This document shows, piece after piece, positions 10,194 to 21,458 of a DNA stretch of 64,000 nucleotides; positions within the stretch are counted from its first letter, which is position 1, and each line of letters opens with the position of its first letter. The DNA comes from Arenicola marina (taxonomy: Eukaryota; Annelida; Polychaeta; Arenicolidae): contig OZ025249.1 in NCBI GenBank assembly GCA_964019135.1, positions 36,841,759-36,905,758 on the forward strand, written 5' to 3'. Under the pieces are notes generated by a model. That model was not told the origin of the DNA and made no database searches. It worked only from the letters and a program-made list of their open reading frames with translations. The position numbers and the translations under genes were made by a program.

Positions 10194-12926
10194 ATGGCGA
10201 CTCTAAACCGGCCGTTGGGGGATTTAGAGGCCAATAAAACGGTGTTCTTCCTGTGTGACATGCAAGAACGATTTCGACCAGCAATTAAACATTTCCCGGA
10301 CATCGTAGAGGTGTCTAAAAGGCTGGTAAGAGTTGTTGTCAGTCAGTCAGTAAGAAACAAACTGACATAAATGCAGGCAACATTTGTACCGGTGACTTTT
10401 GGCTTTTGACCTGTGAGGCTGTGGTGCACGCTGTGGCTCAGCACACTCTGCTTTGGGCCGCAGACTCGGCTAACTCTGGGCTCGCCTCATATGCTCACAT
10501 CATATGTAGCCTGTAGGCTTCTTTGCCCTATCTAAATATTTAAAGCTGCTCAAATAGTAATTTTTTCTGTATGTGTATGTCAATATGTATGACTTATTAC
10601 TGATTACATGGGCATCAGCAGGAATCCTTAAACCAGCGGGGGGGGGGCACAATAAAAAAAAATTGATGATGGGGGGGGGGGGGCACACTAAAATTATGCA
10701 ACAAGGGGAGGGCGGGGCTGAACATAATTGTGACCAAGGGGTTCATTATTTGTTTGACTACTGGTGGAGGGAGGGCACAGATATACTTTAAGATCTGAAA
10801 GGGAGTGTATATGCCCCCTGTGCCCCCTCCCCTCCCCTCCTAGATATACCCATGTATTATATTTAAGTTCAAGTTTTCGTTTAAGAAGAAATAAATTAAA
10901 ACATGAAATATGGATCTACTCACTCAATTTGTATGCATATGCAGGTCTGGTTTTTCTTCAACAATAGTAGCACCTGATTCTGATTCTGACAGCTGAGATA
11001 TATTCCAACATATTCCTTAGATAGATTAGGTATCCACCAATATAGCATTTTGTCTTAAATGATGCTAAAGAAAATACATATTTATATAGTTATAAAAGAA
11101 GATATATATATTTTATATTAATTGATTTAATTAAACAGATATATATATTCTAAAGAGATTCTGATAGGTAAGCAGTGGGTGATTTCCAGTGTCTCCGAGC
11201 TCCTTAAAATTATGGGATATTCAAAAAATAATCTGGACATTATTTTAACTGAAAAGTTGCATAGTCTGCTCACTATGTATTTACATTGCGTCACCATGTT
11301 CACAGCTCAATGAAATGTGTCATTTGAACTTTTTGTGCAACAAATGATGCAGGACGCATACCTATCAGAATCGCTGTGTCTCTATATATATCATTGTTTT
11401 TTTCAGATAGTAGGCAGCAAGGTCCTTGGCATTCCACTGGTTGTCACAGAACAGGTAAATATGTAACTTGGACTCTGTGGACATTAGACTTGATATCCAC
11501 AAGCTAGAGCTCTAAGTATGGACATTAGACTTGATATCCGCTAACTAGAGCTCTAAAAGTAAAGTACATTTTTTTGTACATTATGAAAACCTAGGTAATT
11601 GGATAAGAAACTAAATTGCATGTTATTCATAAGAAGGCTGGCCAGCATTGAACCTAGAATTACTGGAAATTGAAGTGAGGGTTTTCTACTCATTAAATTT
11701 AAAGTCTATATAAAATTAATTATGGCATCTGCACATATTTATAAAAATGTCTAGATTGGACTGCTGATTATGTATATTCAGCCTATTCAACTTCCTAATA
11801 TTATATATGTATATTGCCAGTATATTAATGCTTTGGGCCCGTCTATATTTTATTGGCCACATATTGCAGTATCCAAAAGGCCTAGGCAGCACTGTCTCCG
11901 AATTAGACATCAGCCATGCTCATGGGGTCTTCCCAAAAACAAAGTTCTCCATGTTAGTCCCGGAAGTGGAATCAGCTTTGCCAAGCCTTTGTAATGGGCA
12001 CCTAAAACATGTTGTCCTTTTTGGCATTGAGGTGAGTTACCAGTAGATCTAATTGATGTAAACTTGTATGCCTTGAAACCTGACCACAGCATATACCAAT
12101 CATTTTGTGTTTACTTATTCATCATTGAATTTTCAATGTACCGTACATTCATCAGATCGGCCTGAATAAAACGTGAATGTGCCATACATATAAATGCCAC
12201 CTATCCCCGGTACGTATCATATCATATCAGCTGCTGCTTGGTTAGCGCTGTTAACTAACAGCGACGTTGGTTGAAGCCACTAATAACTGCACCTCCACGC
12301 CAATGTATGAGTTCGGTCAACAAACAGGAATTGTTTTTATGAACGTAACTTTTCAGACAGTCAAATGTGGCAATTAATATGTTTTGCTGTTAGTGTTCAG
12401 ACACCTTAAAAAAACGAATATGATGTGAATGATTGAATTAATGACTTTACAGGCACACGTCTGTATACAGCAGACTGTGATTGACTTGCTGAAGAAAGGT
12501 CTTGAAGTACATATTGTAGCTGATGCTACATCATCTCGCAGCCAAATGGACAGAATGTTTGCTTTCGAGGTAATGCCTTGTATATGGGATGTAAAAGTGG
12601 TTATCAGTAAAAGATAATCCATACTATTGCAAATTGCATGTATACATTTTGCAGCCAACATTCGCACATGCATATATTCATTTGTGGCATTGACAGGGAG
12701 AAAAAATATATTAAAAGTTTACACTGGATAATGATTCTAGAACATGCATCACCCGATTTGAATTTTGTTGCAGCGCTTTCGTCATTCTGGGGCGACTGTA
12801 ACGACCAGTGAAGCTATCCTGCTGCAACTGGTTGGAGACAAGGACAACCCCAAATTTAAAGAAGTCCAAGGACTGATTAAAGTTAGCGCACCTGAATCTG
12901 GACTTCTCGGAATGTCCCAGCTTTGA
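10194..12926 (+). CDS. ISOC2: Isochorismatase domain-containing protein (ISOC2-like)
   Basis: A member of the animal ISOC1/ISOC2 branch of isochorismatase-like cysteine hydrolases; the physiological substrate is not established. Five exons, 10194-10325, 11407-11454, 11870-12031, 12453-12569 and 12774-12926, join in phase 0 with GT/AG sites and give 203 residues, close to human ISOC2 (205). The catalytic triad of the fold is present: Asp22 in [10 protein letters not shown], a Lys at 83 or 85 in FPKTKFSM, and Cys118 in AHVCIQQT. The start at 10194 (MATLNRPL) fits the family length; an in-frame ATG at 10152 would add 14 residues. No strong signal peptide is seen. AATAAA lies about 48 bp after the stop, at 12974. 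Intron 2 has a local 41-bp duplication near 11480-11555. The gene is head-to-head with NTAQ1 and tail-to-tail with dUTPase. Confidence 0.93.
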
Positions 12927-13940
12927 AGATTGTCTCGTGTATGCTTCATCGAGATCCGCCATTCCATGTTATGAATAAAAAATCGGTCGAGAAATTGTGC
13001 TAGTAATTAACTTAGTTGAGAGGGGATGTTTGCACTTATTCATCGGATAGTCTATGAATTATGTAAGACCTGTTCGTCATATCATGTATACAATGGATGT
13101 TAACGATGATCACTGGATGTTCGCAGTATACATTTGTAATACAAACTTTGCTATTATTACTCGAAAGGTGGGACAAAAAAACATTTTTGCTTTGGTGTTC
13201 ACTTCTGCACTCACATGCAAGACACCATTAATATTCTTGTGATTGTAAGTATATGGTTCAGTTATTCAAAACTAATTCAAAAGTCAGATTACATTTTATT
13301 TTCCTCGGAAATAAATCAATACCTATGACAGCACACTTCCTCCGAAATTCATAACAATCGGTGCATAGTAAATAAACTGTAAAGTGGTTATAGTTCTACA
13401 CTATGTGGAACGCAATATCTCCTATCTTGGACCATGTAGCGACATTTTTACTTTTGATTCACACTTTCTGAATACATTAAAGAAATAGGGAGTATCGAAC
13501 AGGGTGTTTGAGAGCCTGTTCTACGAACGTATACAATGCTGCTTAAATGCACACCTTGTAGGGCGATACTCGGTATTTTAATAAAATAAAAAACGTGCAT
13601 TAAATTGATCTTGCAGGAGGACCAACATTGATCACTTTACGAAAATAATCCGTCAATGGCATGATTTTTTTAAAGGAAACACTCAAATAACATTACATAC
13701 ATGAATGAGTGGAATGAACGTTAATAAATCGCAATAATGGAACGGCAGTGTTGCTATGAGAACACACGTGGTACGTCCTTAGCCGGATTTAAACAACGGC
13801 ATATGTATAACTTTGATCAATGAACACTATATAATCCCCGAGGTAGCAAAGTGGCCAATGACGATGTCATTAGTACGGCTTGTTCAATGTTTGTTGCTGC
13901 TCCAGATGCGTGCGCTTGCTGCCAGTTGCTCCTGATGCGT
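12927..13940. other. ISOC2/DUT convergent intergenic region
   Basis: AT-rich sequence between two convergent stop codons. Apart from the ISOC2 poly(A) signal and AATAAA-like runs near 13571, nothing codes or repeats recognisably. The DUT poly(A) signal could not be placed with confidence; TTTATT at 13295-13300 is a distant candidate. Confidence 0.5.
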
Positions 13941-16900
13941 TCACTTGCTGCCAGTTGACCCAAAACCTCCAGATCCTCTTTCCGTGTTGTCCAATGACTG
14001 AAATACATATTTCTTAGTATTCATGTGATCGTGAATGTAAGAGAACTCCGCAGATATCTAGTAACGATAATAAAAAATAGATAGCATAATATTTTAATAG
14101 GACTAACTTTATTTAATTACAACCCTGTCTATTGCCGTATCTGGCCTATATGTTTAGACAAGTTTGGTGCGAATGATCTCTCGCACATTTGACAAGATAA
14201 AATAGCACTGGCGGGCAAGCGGGCCGCTCATATTGATGAGACAAAATAGAACTGGCGAGCAAGCGGCCGCTCATATTGATGAGACAAAATGGGACGGGCG
14301 AGCAACCGGGCCGCTCACATTGAGGAAACAAAATAGGACTGGCGAGCAAGCGGCCGCTCATGTTGATGAGACAAAATGGGACGGGCGAGCAACCGGGCCG
14401 CTCACATTGAGGAAACAAAATAGGACTGGCGAGCAAGCGGCCGCTCATGTTGCGGGACGAAATAGGACTGGCGAGCAAGCGGGTCGCTCATATTGATAAA
14501 AAAAATAGGACTGGCGAGCAAGCGGCCGCTCATATTGACAAGAAAAAATAGGACTGGCGGGCAAGCGGGCCACTCATATTGATGAGACAAAATAGAACTG
14601 ACGGGCAAGCGGCCCCTCATATTATCGAGACGGAATAGGACTGGCGAGCAAGCGGGCCGCTCATATTAAAGAAACAAAATAGGACTGGCGGGCAAGCGGG
14701 GCGCTCATGTTGAGGAGACGAAATAGGACTGGCGAGCAAGCGGGTCGCTCATATTGATGAAACAAAATAGGACTGGCGAGCAAGCGGCCGCTCATATTGA
14801 CAAGAAAAAATAGGACTGGCGGGCAAGCGGGCCACTCATATTGATGAGACAAAATAGAACTGACGGGCAAGCGGCCCCTTATATTGTCGAGACAGAATAA
14901 GACTGGCGAGCAAGCGGGCCGCTCATATATGGAGGAAACAAAATAGGACTGGCGGGCAAGCGGGTCGCTCATATCGACGAGACAAAATAGGACTGGCGGG
15001 CAAGCGGGCCGCATATATTGACGAGACAGAGGGGTGATAAGTTTATACAGACTGCGGACGTAAATTTTGGACACGTTCTTTAAGGCACTTTACAGCCACA
15101 TGTCTCCGGCGACTGACCTTCTCTCCCCGTCTGTGTAGTCACAAGCACTGAAGTACCGACATCCGAGCACAATATTTTGATGTTCTCCCGAGTAAAAAAA
15201 CGCGTGCATTTATTTAAGTATAAGTACATACATACAAAATGAGCTGAAGTTCGATACAAACCTGGAATTCTTCTATCTCTGTAATGAATATTCGCTCCAG
15301 GATAAGCTGTGCTATTCTGTCACCCTGCTCCACTGAAAAAGTAAATCGAATTTTAATGTAAATTTTTACAGTAGAAAGTGCCATGAACACATAATTGAAC
15401 AGAGAATGTTGTTACATATTAATTTATTAGACACTGGAAGTTGCTGATCACCTTTTATATACAGTAACCTTAAAAAAATGCAGCATTTGTCAGTTTTTGT
15501 AACATTACCTTTGAAATCTGTATCTCCGAAGTTGAACAGGATAACCCCAACATTGCCTCTGTAATCTTGGTCAATCACACCAGCTGCAAGCCAAAGCAAA
15601 TTATCAATGTACCATCATTGGCACGAGCTTCCAGGATTGGGAGCAATAGTCTTAGAAAAAAGTTAATACAATAGTTACAACTATTAAACTACTACTTAGA
15701 AATTAAATCAATGCTATTTTAATAGTTTACATAATGTCACACAAGAGGTCCATCTTCCATGTTAAAGCACATAACAGGAATTGTAGTAAATGGTAGCCAT
15801 ATGTGAGCTATGCTGAAACAATGTTTCCTCTACAACGTGGAAGAACGACCATAGAAGGGAAAACAAACACCTCAACCGTTCAGGAAAGGAAGACCATAGG
15901 TTGTATAAACTTCGCTTACCACCGACATCAATGAAATGTTTGTGGGCCAAACCCGAACGTGGAGCTGGAAAGAGTAGGCATACATTCAGTACTTTGATAT
16001 TATAGGTAATATTTATCCAGAAATCTAGTAGGACATTTACATGGAATTGGATAAACATGCCCTATATATATATATGCAGAAGCCAGAGCACAAACCAGGC
16101 CTGTTGAACTGCAGCTCAGCCCACTTACCAACAGCCCCCAGCTGTGCTTGGACTCCACACAGCCAACTGCTAAATTCAAAGCCATTTAGTTGGCCTGTTG
16201 TTCCAAAAACTAACCTCGTCCAAATTTTAACCAGAATAAGCAACTTATCTCTATAACCAGATATCTGGATTTTTTATTCTTCTACATTGGTGAAGTTGAA
16301 GAATCTACCAAATAGATTTAAATCACTTCGGTAGATAGTTGAATAATTATGATATGCTCTACATGCCATTCTTGATACGAAAGTGACAGATTCATATTTT
16401 TTATTTTCATATATATGCATCAATTAATTGATCTTGATACCTACCAACTCGGCCATAGCATCCCTCTGGGAGAGCAATTTGGATGTCAGTTTTGGCTAAT
16501 ATTTTTCCATGGCTGGGTACCACTAATGGGTAAGCGCTGAAAAGAAAAATATATAAACATAGTAACTTGCACTTTAACTACATGATATGACTGTTATACA
16601 AAATGGCAGCTATTTTCTGCACTAAATGACCAAATTCACTCTACCTGGCACTTGTTTTAAAGATGAATCCATGTCCAATAATAAATTATCATCAAAGCCC
16701 TGAGCACATATACAAGGATAACATTAATTGTTAAATTATGCTGAATTATTATTAATTTCTGGATATTGATATATTAATCATGAACATATATATATCAGCA
16801 CACTCAAGAGAATTATTAAAATCTTGGATGTCCCTATATAGGCAGCCAACAATAATAACTGGTTATGCCACATTATAGGTGAAATTATAAAATTTAAATG

Positions 16901-18383
16901 GATGATATTTCTAGCCTTAAGCTATTTCTATTTGGGTGAATCACAGAAATGCATATGGCCTAAAAAACCTGTGGTATGCTACCACTCGCCTGGTAGCCAA
17001 TGGTGACCACATTTTACACTGGGCACCTCATGTGTTTGAGGCAGTATCTGAGGTTGAGGGGTGTTTGCTGAGTATATGTCAGGAATGGTTATGGGGAGTG
17101 GGTAAAAAAGGGATAGTTCATCACGCACTTGTTGATAATGCCCCTCACAAGCCCAGTTAGCATGCCAAGTTCTCTTAACGCTGTGATTCACAGCTGGTGG
17201 TTAGTTCTGATACATGGCTCTCATATGGGCTGGTAACCAATGATCAATCAAGAGAGCAGGGTATTACTATTAGCCAGAGACCAGCCTGCCTGCTGGATGG
17301 GTGGGCAGTTTTTCAGGCAGGTAGGCACTCAGATGCTGTTTACCAGGGTATTAGCCAGAGACCTGCATGCAGGCAGCTTTTCAGTTTGGCAGGCACTCAG
17401 GTGCTATGTACCCAATGAAAACGGGCCTTTTGGTCAGGAGGTTTAGAAGAAAATTATTGCACTCATAATTTTATTTGAACACCAGCCAAAATATTGGCTG
17501 GCAACAAATTCTGGCTAATACTAATAGTAATACCAGTCTCCTGTGGGTTGTATTACATATATGCAGAACTCTCTCGCAAGTCAGTTAAGCAGCCTTACCA
17601 GGATGTTAGTCGTGTGTGATCATTTCTAAGGAAAATGTATTCCCCTCGAAACAGGGCCACCTGTTTTCAATTTACCGAAGGAAGCTGGAGGGGAGCAGGA
17701 TTTACTGAAGGGGGCTCAATGGAGGGGGTTGATGCTTAAATTTGAGGCTCCCTCCAGCCCCCTTCGGCAATAAATAAATGAATGATATGCCGTTTATTTC
17801 TAATCCAAGATGCCCGCAAGCTCCATTCATTTAAGCATCAACCCCCTCCATCGGGCCCCCTTCAGGAAATCCTGGCCCCCTCCAGCCACCTTCCGCAAAT
17901 TCAAGGCCCCCTCCACCCCCCTTCGGTAATTAGACGGACCGCTCGCTAACGGAAGTGCATTTGAGGTAAAAATGAATATAAACATTGGTAGAAACTCGCG
18001 TTTTTGGACTTATTTCAAGTCAGTGGGTAATTATCTTTGAAATAAGTTATAATTTATTACATTTAATGGCTTTTAATAGAAACGATTCAACATGAACAGC
18101 GAAGTGATCCGCTACTGCCTGTGGCTGTGATGGTACTGCCCAACAAGCTGTAGTTTGTGGGCTACCTAAACAAATCGAATCCAGCCGCTTGCTTGGAGCC
18201 TCGCACCGGCGTCAATGCTTTGTCAGATAACTTGGCAAACTTCAGCGCTGGCGCGGTCGACTTATTCGACTTGGCAACTTTAGCCATTGGCGCTTCAGAC
18301 TCTCCAGCGATAGGCATGGTAACCGCGTTATTGTACAGAAATGTATCAAAAGCCAGTCGGCATGTAATCAGTTGGCACTGCAA
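13941..18383 (-). CDS. DUT: dUTP pyrophosphatase (dUTPase)
   Basis: Trimeric dUTPase hydrolyses dUTP to dUMP and pyrophosphate, keeping uracil out of DNA and feeding dTMP synthesis. Six minus-strand exons, 18383-18166, 16536-16445, 15964-15920, 15583-15509, 15332-15262 and 13997-13941, join in phase with GT/AG sites. All five dUTPase motifs are visible: I AAGFDLFSAYP, II APRSGLAHKHFIDVG, III AGVIDQDYRGNVGV, IV GDRIAQLILER and V RGSGGFGSTG. The catalytic Asp is in VIDQDYRG. Starting at 18383 gives 185 residues. The in-frame Met at 18317 (MPIAGESEAP) gives 163, matching the human nuclear form (164). The longer start could add a mitochondrial-type leader (LITCRLAF), as in the alternative human isoform. 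Introns contain a foldback element (17.7-17.9 kb) and a minisatellite (14.2-15.0 kb). A 29-bp duplication straddles the stop codon. Confidence 0.95.
14185..15035. repeat. 43/44-bp minisatellite in the last DUT intron
   Basis: About 20 units of 43-44 bp, e.g. GCAAGCGGCCGCTCATATTG followed by ATGAGACAAAATAGGACTGGCGA. Many units carry GCGGCCGC or GCGGGCCGC. The array ends about 190 bp upstream (minus-strand sense) of the terminal DUT exon. Open frames on both strands come from the repeat. Confidence 0.95.
17703..17935. mobile_element. Foldback (MITE-like) element in DUT intron 1
   Basis: An exact 22-bp inverted repeat (17720-17741 and 17829-17850) continues imperfectly outward through GAAGGGGGC and CCCCCTTC blocks. 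Further CCCCCTTCGG and CCCCCTCCA segments repeat inside and outside. There is no ORF. The arrangement suggests a small non-autonomous foldback element, but no target-site duplication was identified. Confidence 0.55.
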
Positions 18384-18959
18384 AACAGCAAATTGACGTT
18401 GGATTTCGCGCCAAATTTGTAAATATGATTACCGGAAAACGTTGGAACAGACCGAATCGCATGCCTGTAATTGAGCCCTACTTTTTTACTACTTTTTTTT
18501 AGATTATTCCAAAGAACTTGTTCTATAAATTCTTTGATCATCCCTATTCGCCTCATTCACGAATTCTCCATATTGACGCATATTGACGCCAGAACGAGGC
18601 TGTGCCTGCAAACACAAACTACGTGACTCGTTTTAACGCGTGAAATCTAATGGCCGGGAGACACTAGCTGCTGTGGGTTCGCTGCGAAACAGCTCCCGGG
18701 TGATTTCAGTAATAAAATGACCGATTTCAGGCAGGTGAAAAGGGTGTGTACGTGTGTCTGGAGCATGTGAAAAAGGAGGGTCTTTTGGGGCGAGTATATT
18801 AGAAAAAAAAGTGGGGTATTTCCCGCGGCATGCAGCAATTAAGGGTCAATTGACATGGAAGCCCCCCTATATTTTTTTAACTCGCTTTCCACGTTAGCTA
18901 GGATCTTTGTGCTATGTAGACCTACGTACTATTTTTTTTTTTTAACATGGGTATTTTTA

Positions 18960-19275
18960 TTGAGTATTGAGTGAATTTGCGTTCGGGATTTGGCTTTTCG
19001 TTTCACCGTGATCTGGGAATGAGGAAACTAATTCAACGTGCTGAGAATGGGGTATTAGCCGACCGCCGTGATCAAGGATTTTCGTTAGTCGTGAACTGGG
19101 AATTTTAATATTAAATAACCGTGAATCGGGAAATCGGGAATTTAGTATCGTGTATCCGCCCTTCCATTGCATGCGGAGAGTTCGGCTTTTAATTCATCGT
19201 GATCTGGGAATAAAGAATTGTATTCTTCGTGATCTGAGAACAAGAACCCCCCTTGCTTGCCCCCCCCCCCCCCCC
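18960..19275 (+). mobile_element. Dispersed repeat family, copy A
   Basis: A roughly 300-bp sequence that occurs three times in the window (also 31925-32213 on + and 58130-58430 on -). It contains five or so diverged copies of CGTGAWCTGGGAAT spaced about 35-60 bp apart, a conserved TTTTAATATTAAATAACCG block and a TATCCGCCCTTCC block. It ends in a long poly-C run. There is no ORF. It is probably a short non-autonomous transposable element; its class is not clear. Confidence 0.75.
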
Positions 19276-19548
19276 CATGATATATAGGCCCACGTGAAAA
19301 CACTTGTGCACAACACCGTTGTTGAATCCCGCGTTTTACCCGGTATTGTATGATCGGAGCATGGGGAGATAATATGTTGGGTATATGGAATTATGCTGAC
19401 ATATTTTATCTCATGAAGGGACCAATGTGGCAATAATTCTACCCCCGCCCCCTCCATGCACGTACTGATCGATTGACTGCCTGTTGTGCCGTTGCATGAA
19501 CTAATCGGTCGCTTTGCCTAGATGCACAAGACTAATCTTAAGGGAAAC

Positions 19549-19851
19549 GTACGCTCTATACCGACTGAGCTACGCGGTCTTCAACGTTACTCTACGCGTT
19601 TCAGTGTGTCTGCTTGTAACTCGAGCAACCAGTCCCTGCAAAGTTTGTAATAAAGTTTCGAATAGACAAATCAACACCACTAAGCAGATAAGGGTGGGCG
19701 TACGCTCTATACCGACTGAGCTACGCGGTCTTCAACGTTACTCTACGCGTTTCAGTGTGTCTGCTTGTAACTCGAGCAACCAGTCCCTGCAAAGTTCGTA
19801 ATAAAGTTTCGAATAGACAAATCAACACCACTAAGCAGATAAGGGTGGGCG
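19549..19851 (-). mobile_element. tRNA-derived SINE-like unit, two tandem copies
   Basis: Two nearly identical 151-bp units lie head to tail. On the minus strand each contains TAGCTCAGTCGG (19561-19572 and 19712-19723), an exact match to the Pol III A-box consensus TRGCNNARYNGG, within a tRNA-like 5' half (GACCGCG, then GTATAGAGC). A weak B-box-like GCTCGAGTT lies near the other end. It is most likely a tRNA-derived SINE or a tandem tRNA pseudogene fragment. It is not a functional tRNA, since no anticodon or T arm folds. Confidence 0.6.
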
Positions 19852-21171
19852 TTCGGCTATTGTGAAATGTGATCGAAAAAGATTAAAATGTGCAGAAATA
19901 GTTATTATTTGTTAACTAGTTTGAACAATAATGACTTGACAGACCTAATAGTACGTGACCATTGACGGCAGGAGAGAAAGGCCCTGTTGCCACACACCAT
20001 ATGCACTAGCCATTCGCGCAAACGTGCAGATATAGCCTCGTTTTTATTCTTAATTATTCTTTATACCTAGATCTGTACTTAAATGCATGTAATCTGGCCT
20101 GGTCTCGATCACAGCGACAGTGATACATCTTGTGATAAGGGTAATTAAAAACCATCTCAGTAAATAAATATATGAAGAAAAGGCGAAGCAAATTTTCACC
20201 AGAATGATAGGGCCCTGCTTTTTTTCCTAGCTGTCCCTACTATAAATTGCCCTAATTTTTCCCCGTACTTTTCTGGCAAAAGCCGCCCTACTTTTTTTGT
20301 AAAGCGTCAATCACAGGCCGGGAATGGTAACCAATCATAATCGTAACCTGTGATTCCACAGGCCGGGAATCACAATTCAATAAAGCAAACAAGTGGGCTA
20401 GGTATGCGGGAAAGGGGTGCCGCTGTATACATATTGTGGGGCAGTTCTCTAGCTGGACGCCCAGTAATGCCTAACAGAGCGGACATTTTTTTTACATAAA
20501 TAATTAAGTCACCCCACAAAGCCAATATTACACATGTACACCCACACTATATATGGACACTGCCTAACTCGGAAGTTCTGGTTTTATCCTATAGGGGTCA
20601 CACATATAACAACGTCCGTATATATTGTAGTGTGCAAATTGTCATCTTTCCATAATTGAAGCCCCCATCGACAACCTTGCAATATGCCCCGCATCCACCA
20701 CAGACACAATGCCCAGCCCAGACTGCATGCATACTTTCATTTGCAAATTGGCCTGTTGCGCCTCCCACCCTTACCCACCTCTGCCCTACCCGTCACTATC
20801 TGACCATTCATGGAGGTGCATGACGGGATAAAATATTAGCCCATGTTGGTAAAATGCCCCCCCCCCCCCACCCCCCTCCCATTACCATTTAGCGATAGAA
20901 AATAGAATACGGGTATACGGGTGACATCATTGTAGAAAAAAACAGGAGCAACAGTTCAGTTAAACATATCACGGCCTCGGCAATAGTACTCAAATGTAAA
21001 ACACAATATCTTTTCTGTATTGTGCGTATATAGGTACTTACATATTTTTCATGCGGATCCCACTTACCCACAACACATGAAACCTTGCAAGAACACAATT
21101 AACCTTTAATTATAGTTGGTCTCTGTCAGGTTTTGGAAAACTAATATTCCTCGTTATGGCTACAATATATG
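19852..21171. other. Intergenic DNA with nothing recognisable
   Basis: Unique-looking AT-rich sequence with a poly-C run near 20858. No ORF with conserved features, no RNA gene and no clear repeat were seen. Confidence 0.5.
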
Positions 21172-21386
21172 TGTTGTGGGTGTAAGCTTCGATAACTAAT
21201 GGACCCACGGACACGGTGTGATCTTTCGTTTCTTTATTCGCAGTAATCAATAATCCGGAAGTGTCGTGACCGGGGATAAACCGTATACAATTCCAGTATT
21301 CAAACAGTGTGTCTGTTCCCTTCGGTTCTTCTGGAGCAAGTCGCGCGGGAACGCGCGGCGGGAGCGAGTCCGCGAATCGCCGCGCA
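21172..21386 (-). repeat. 3' LTR of the Gag-only retrotransposon
   Basis: The left copy of the long terminal repeat, 215 bp, with TG/CA ends. Compared with the other copy it lacks a 12-bp segment near GCCTAGTAATGG and has four extra bases near GTCTGTTCCC. A minus-strand AATAAA (TTTATT) is present. Confidence 0.85.
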
Positions 21387-21458
21387 CACCCCAATGACAA
21401 GGCATTACAAGACAACAATGAGGATAGCAATAATACAATGAAACACAAATAATTTCAC

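Noticed and set aside
19549..19723. Functional tRNA gene
   Set aside because: Only a 5' half with an A-box is present; no anticodon arm, T arm or matching acceptor 3' strand folds.
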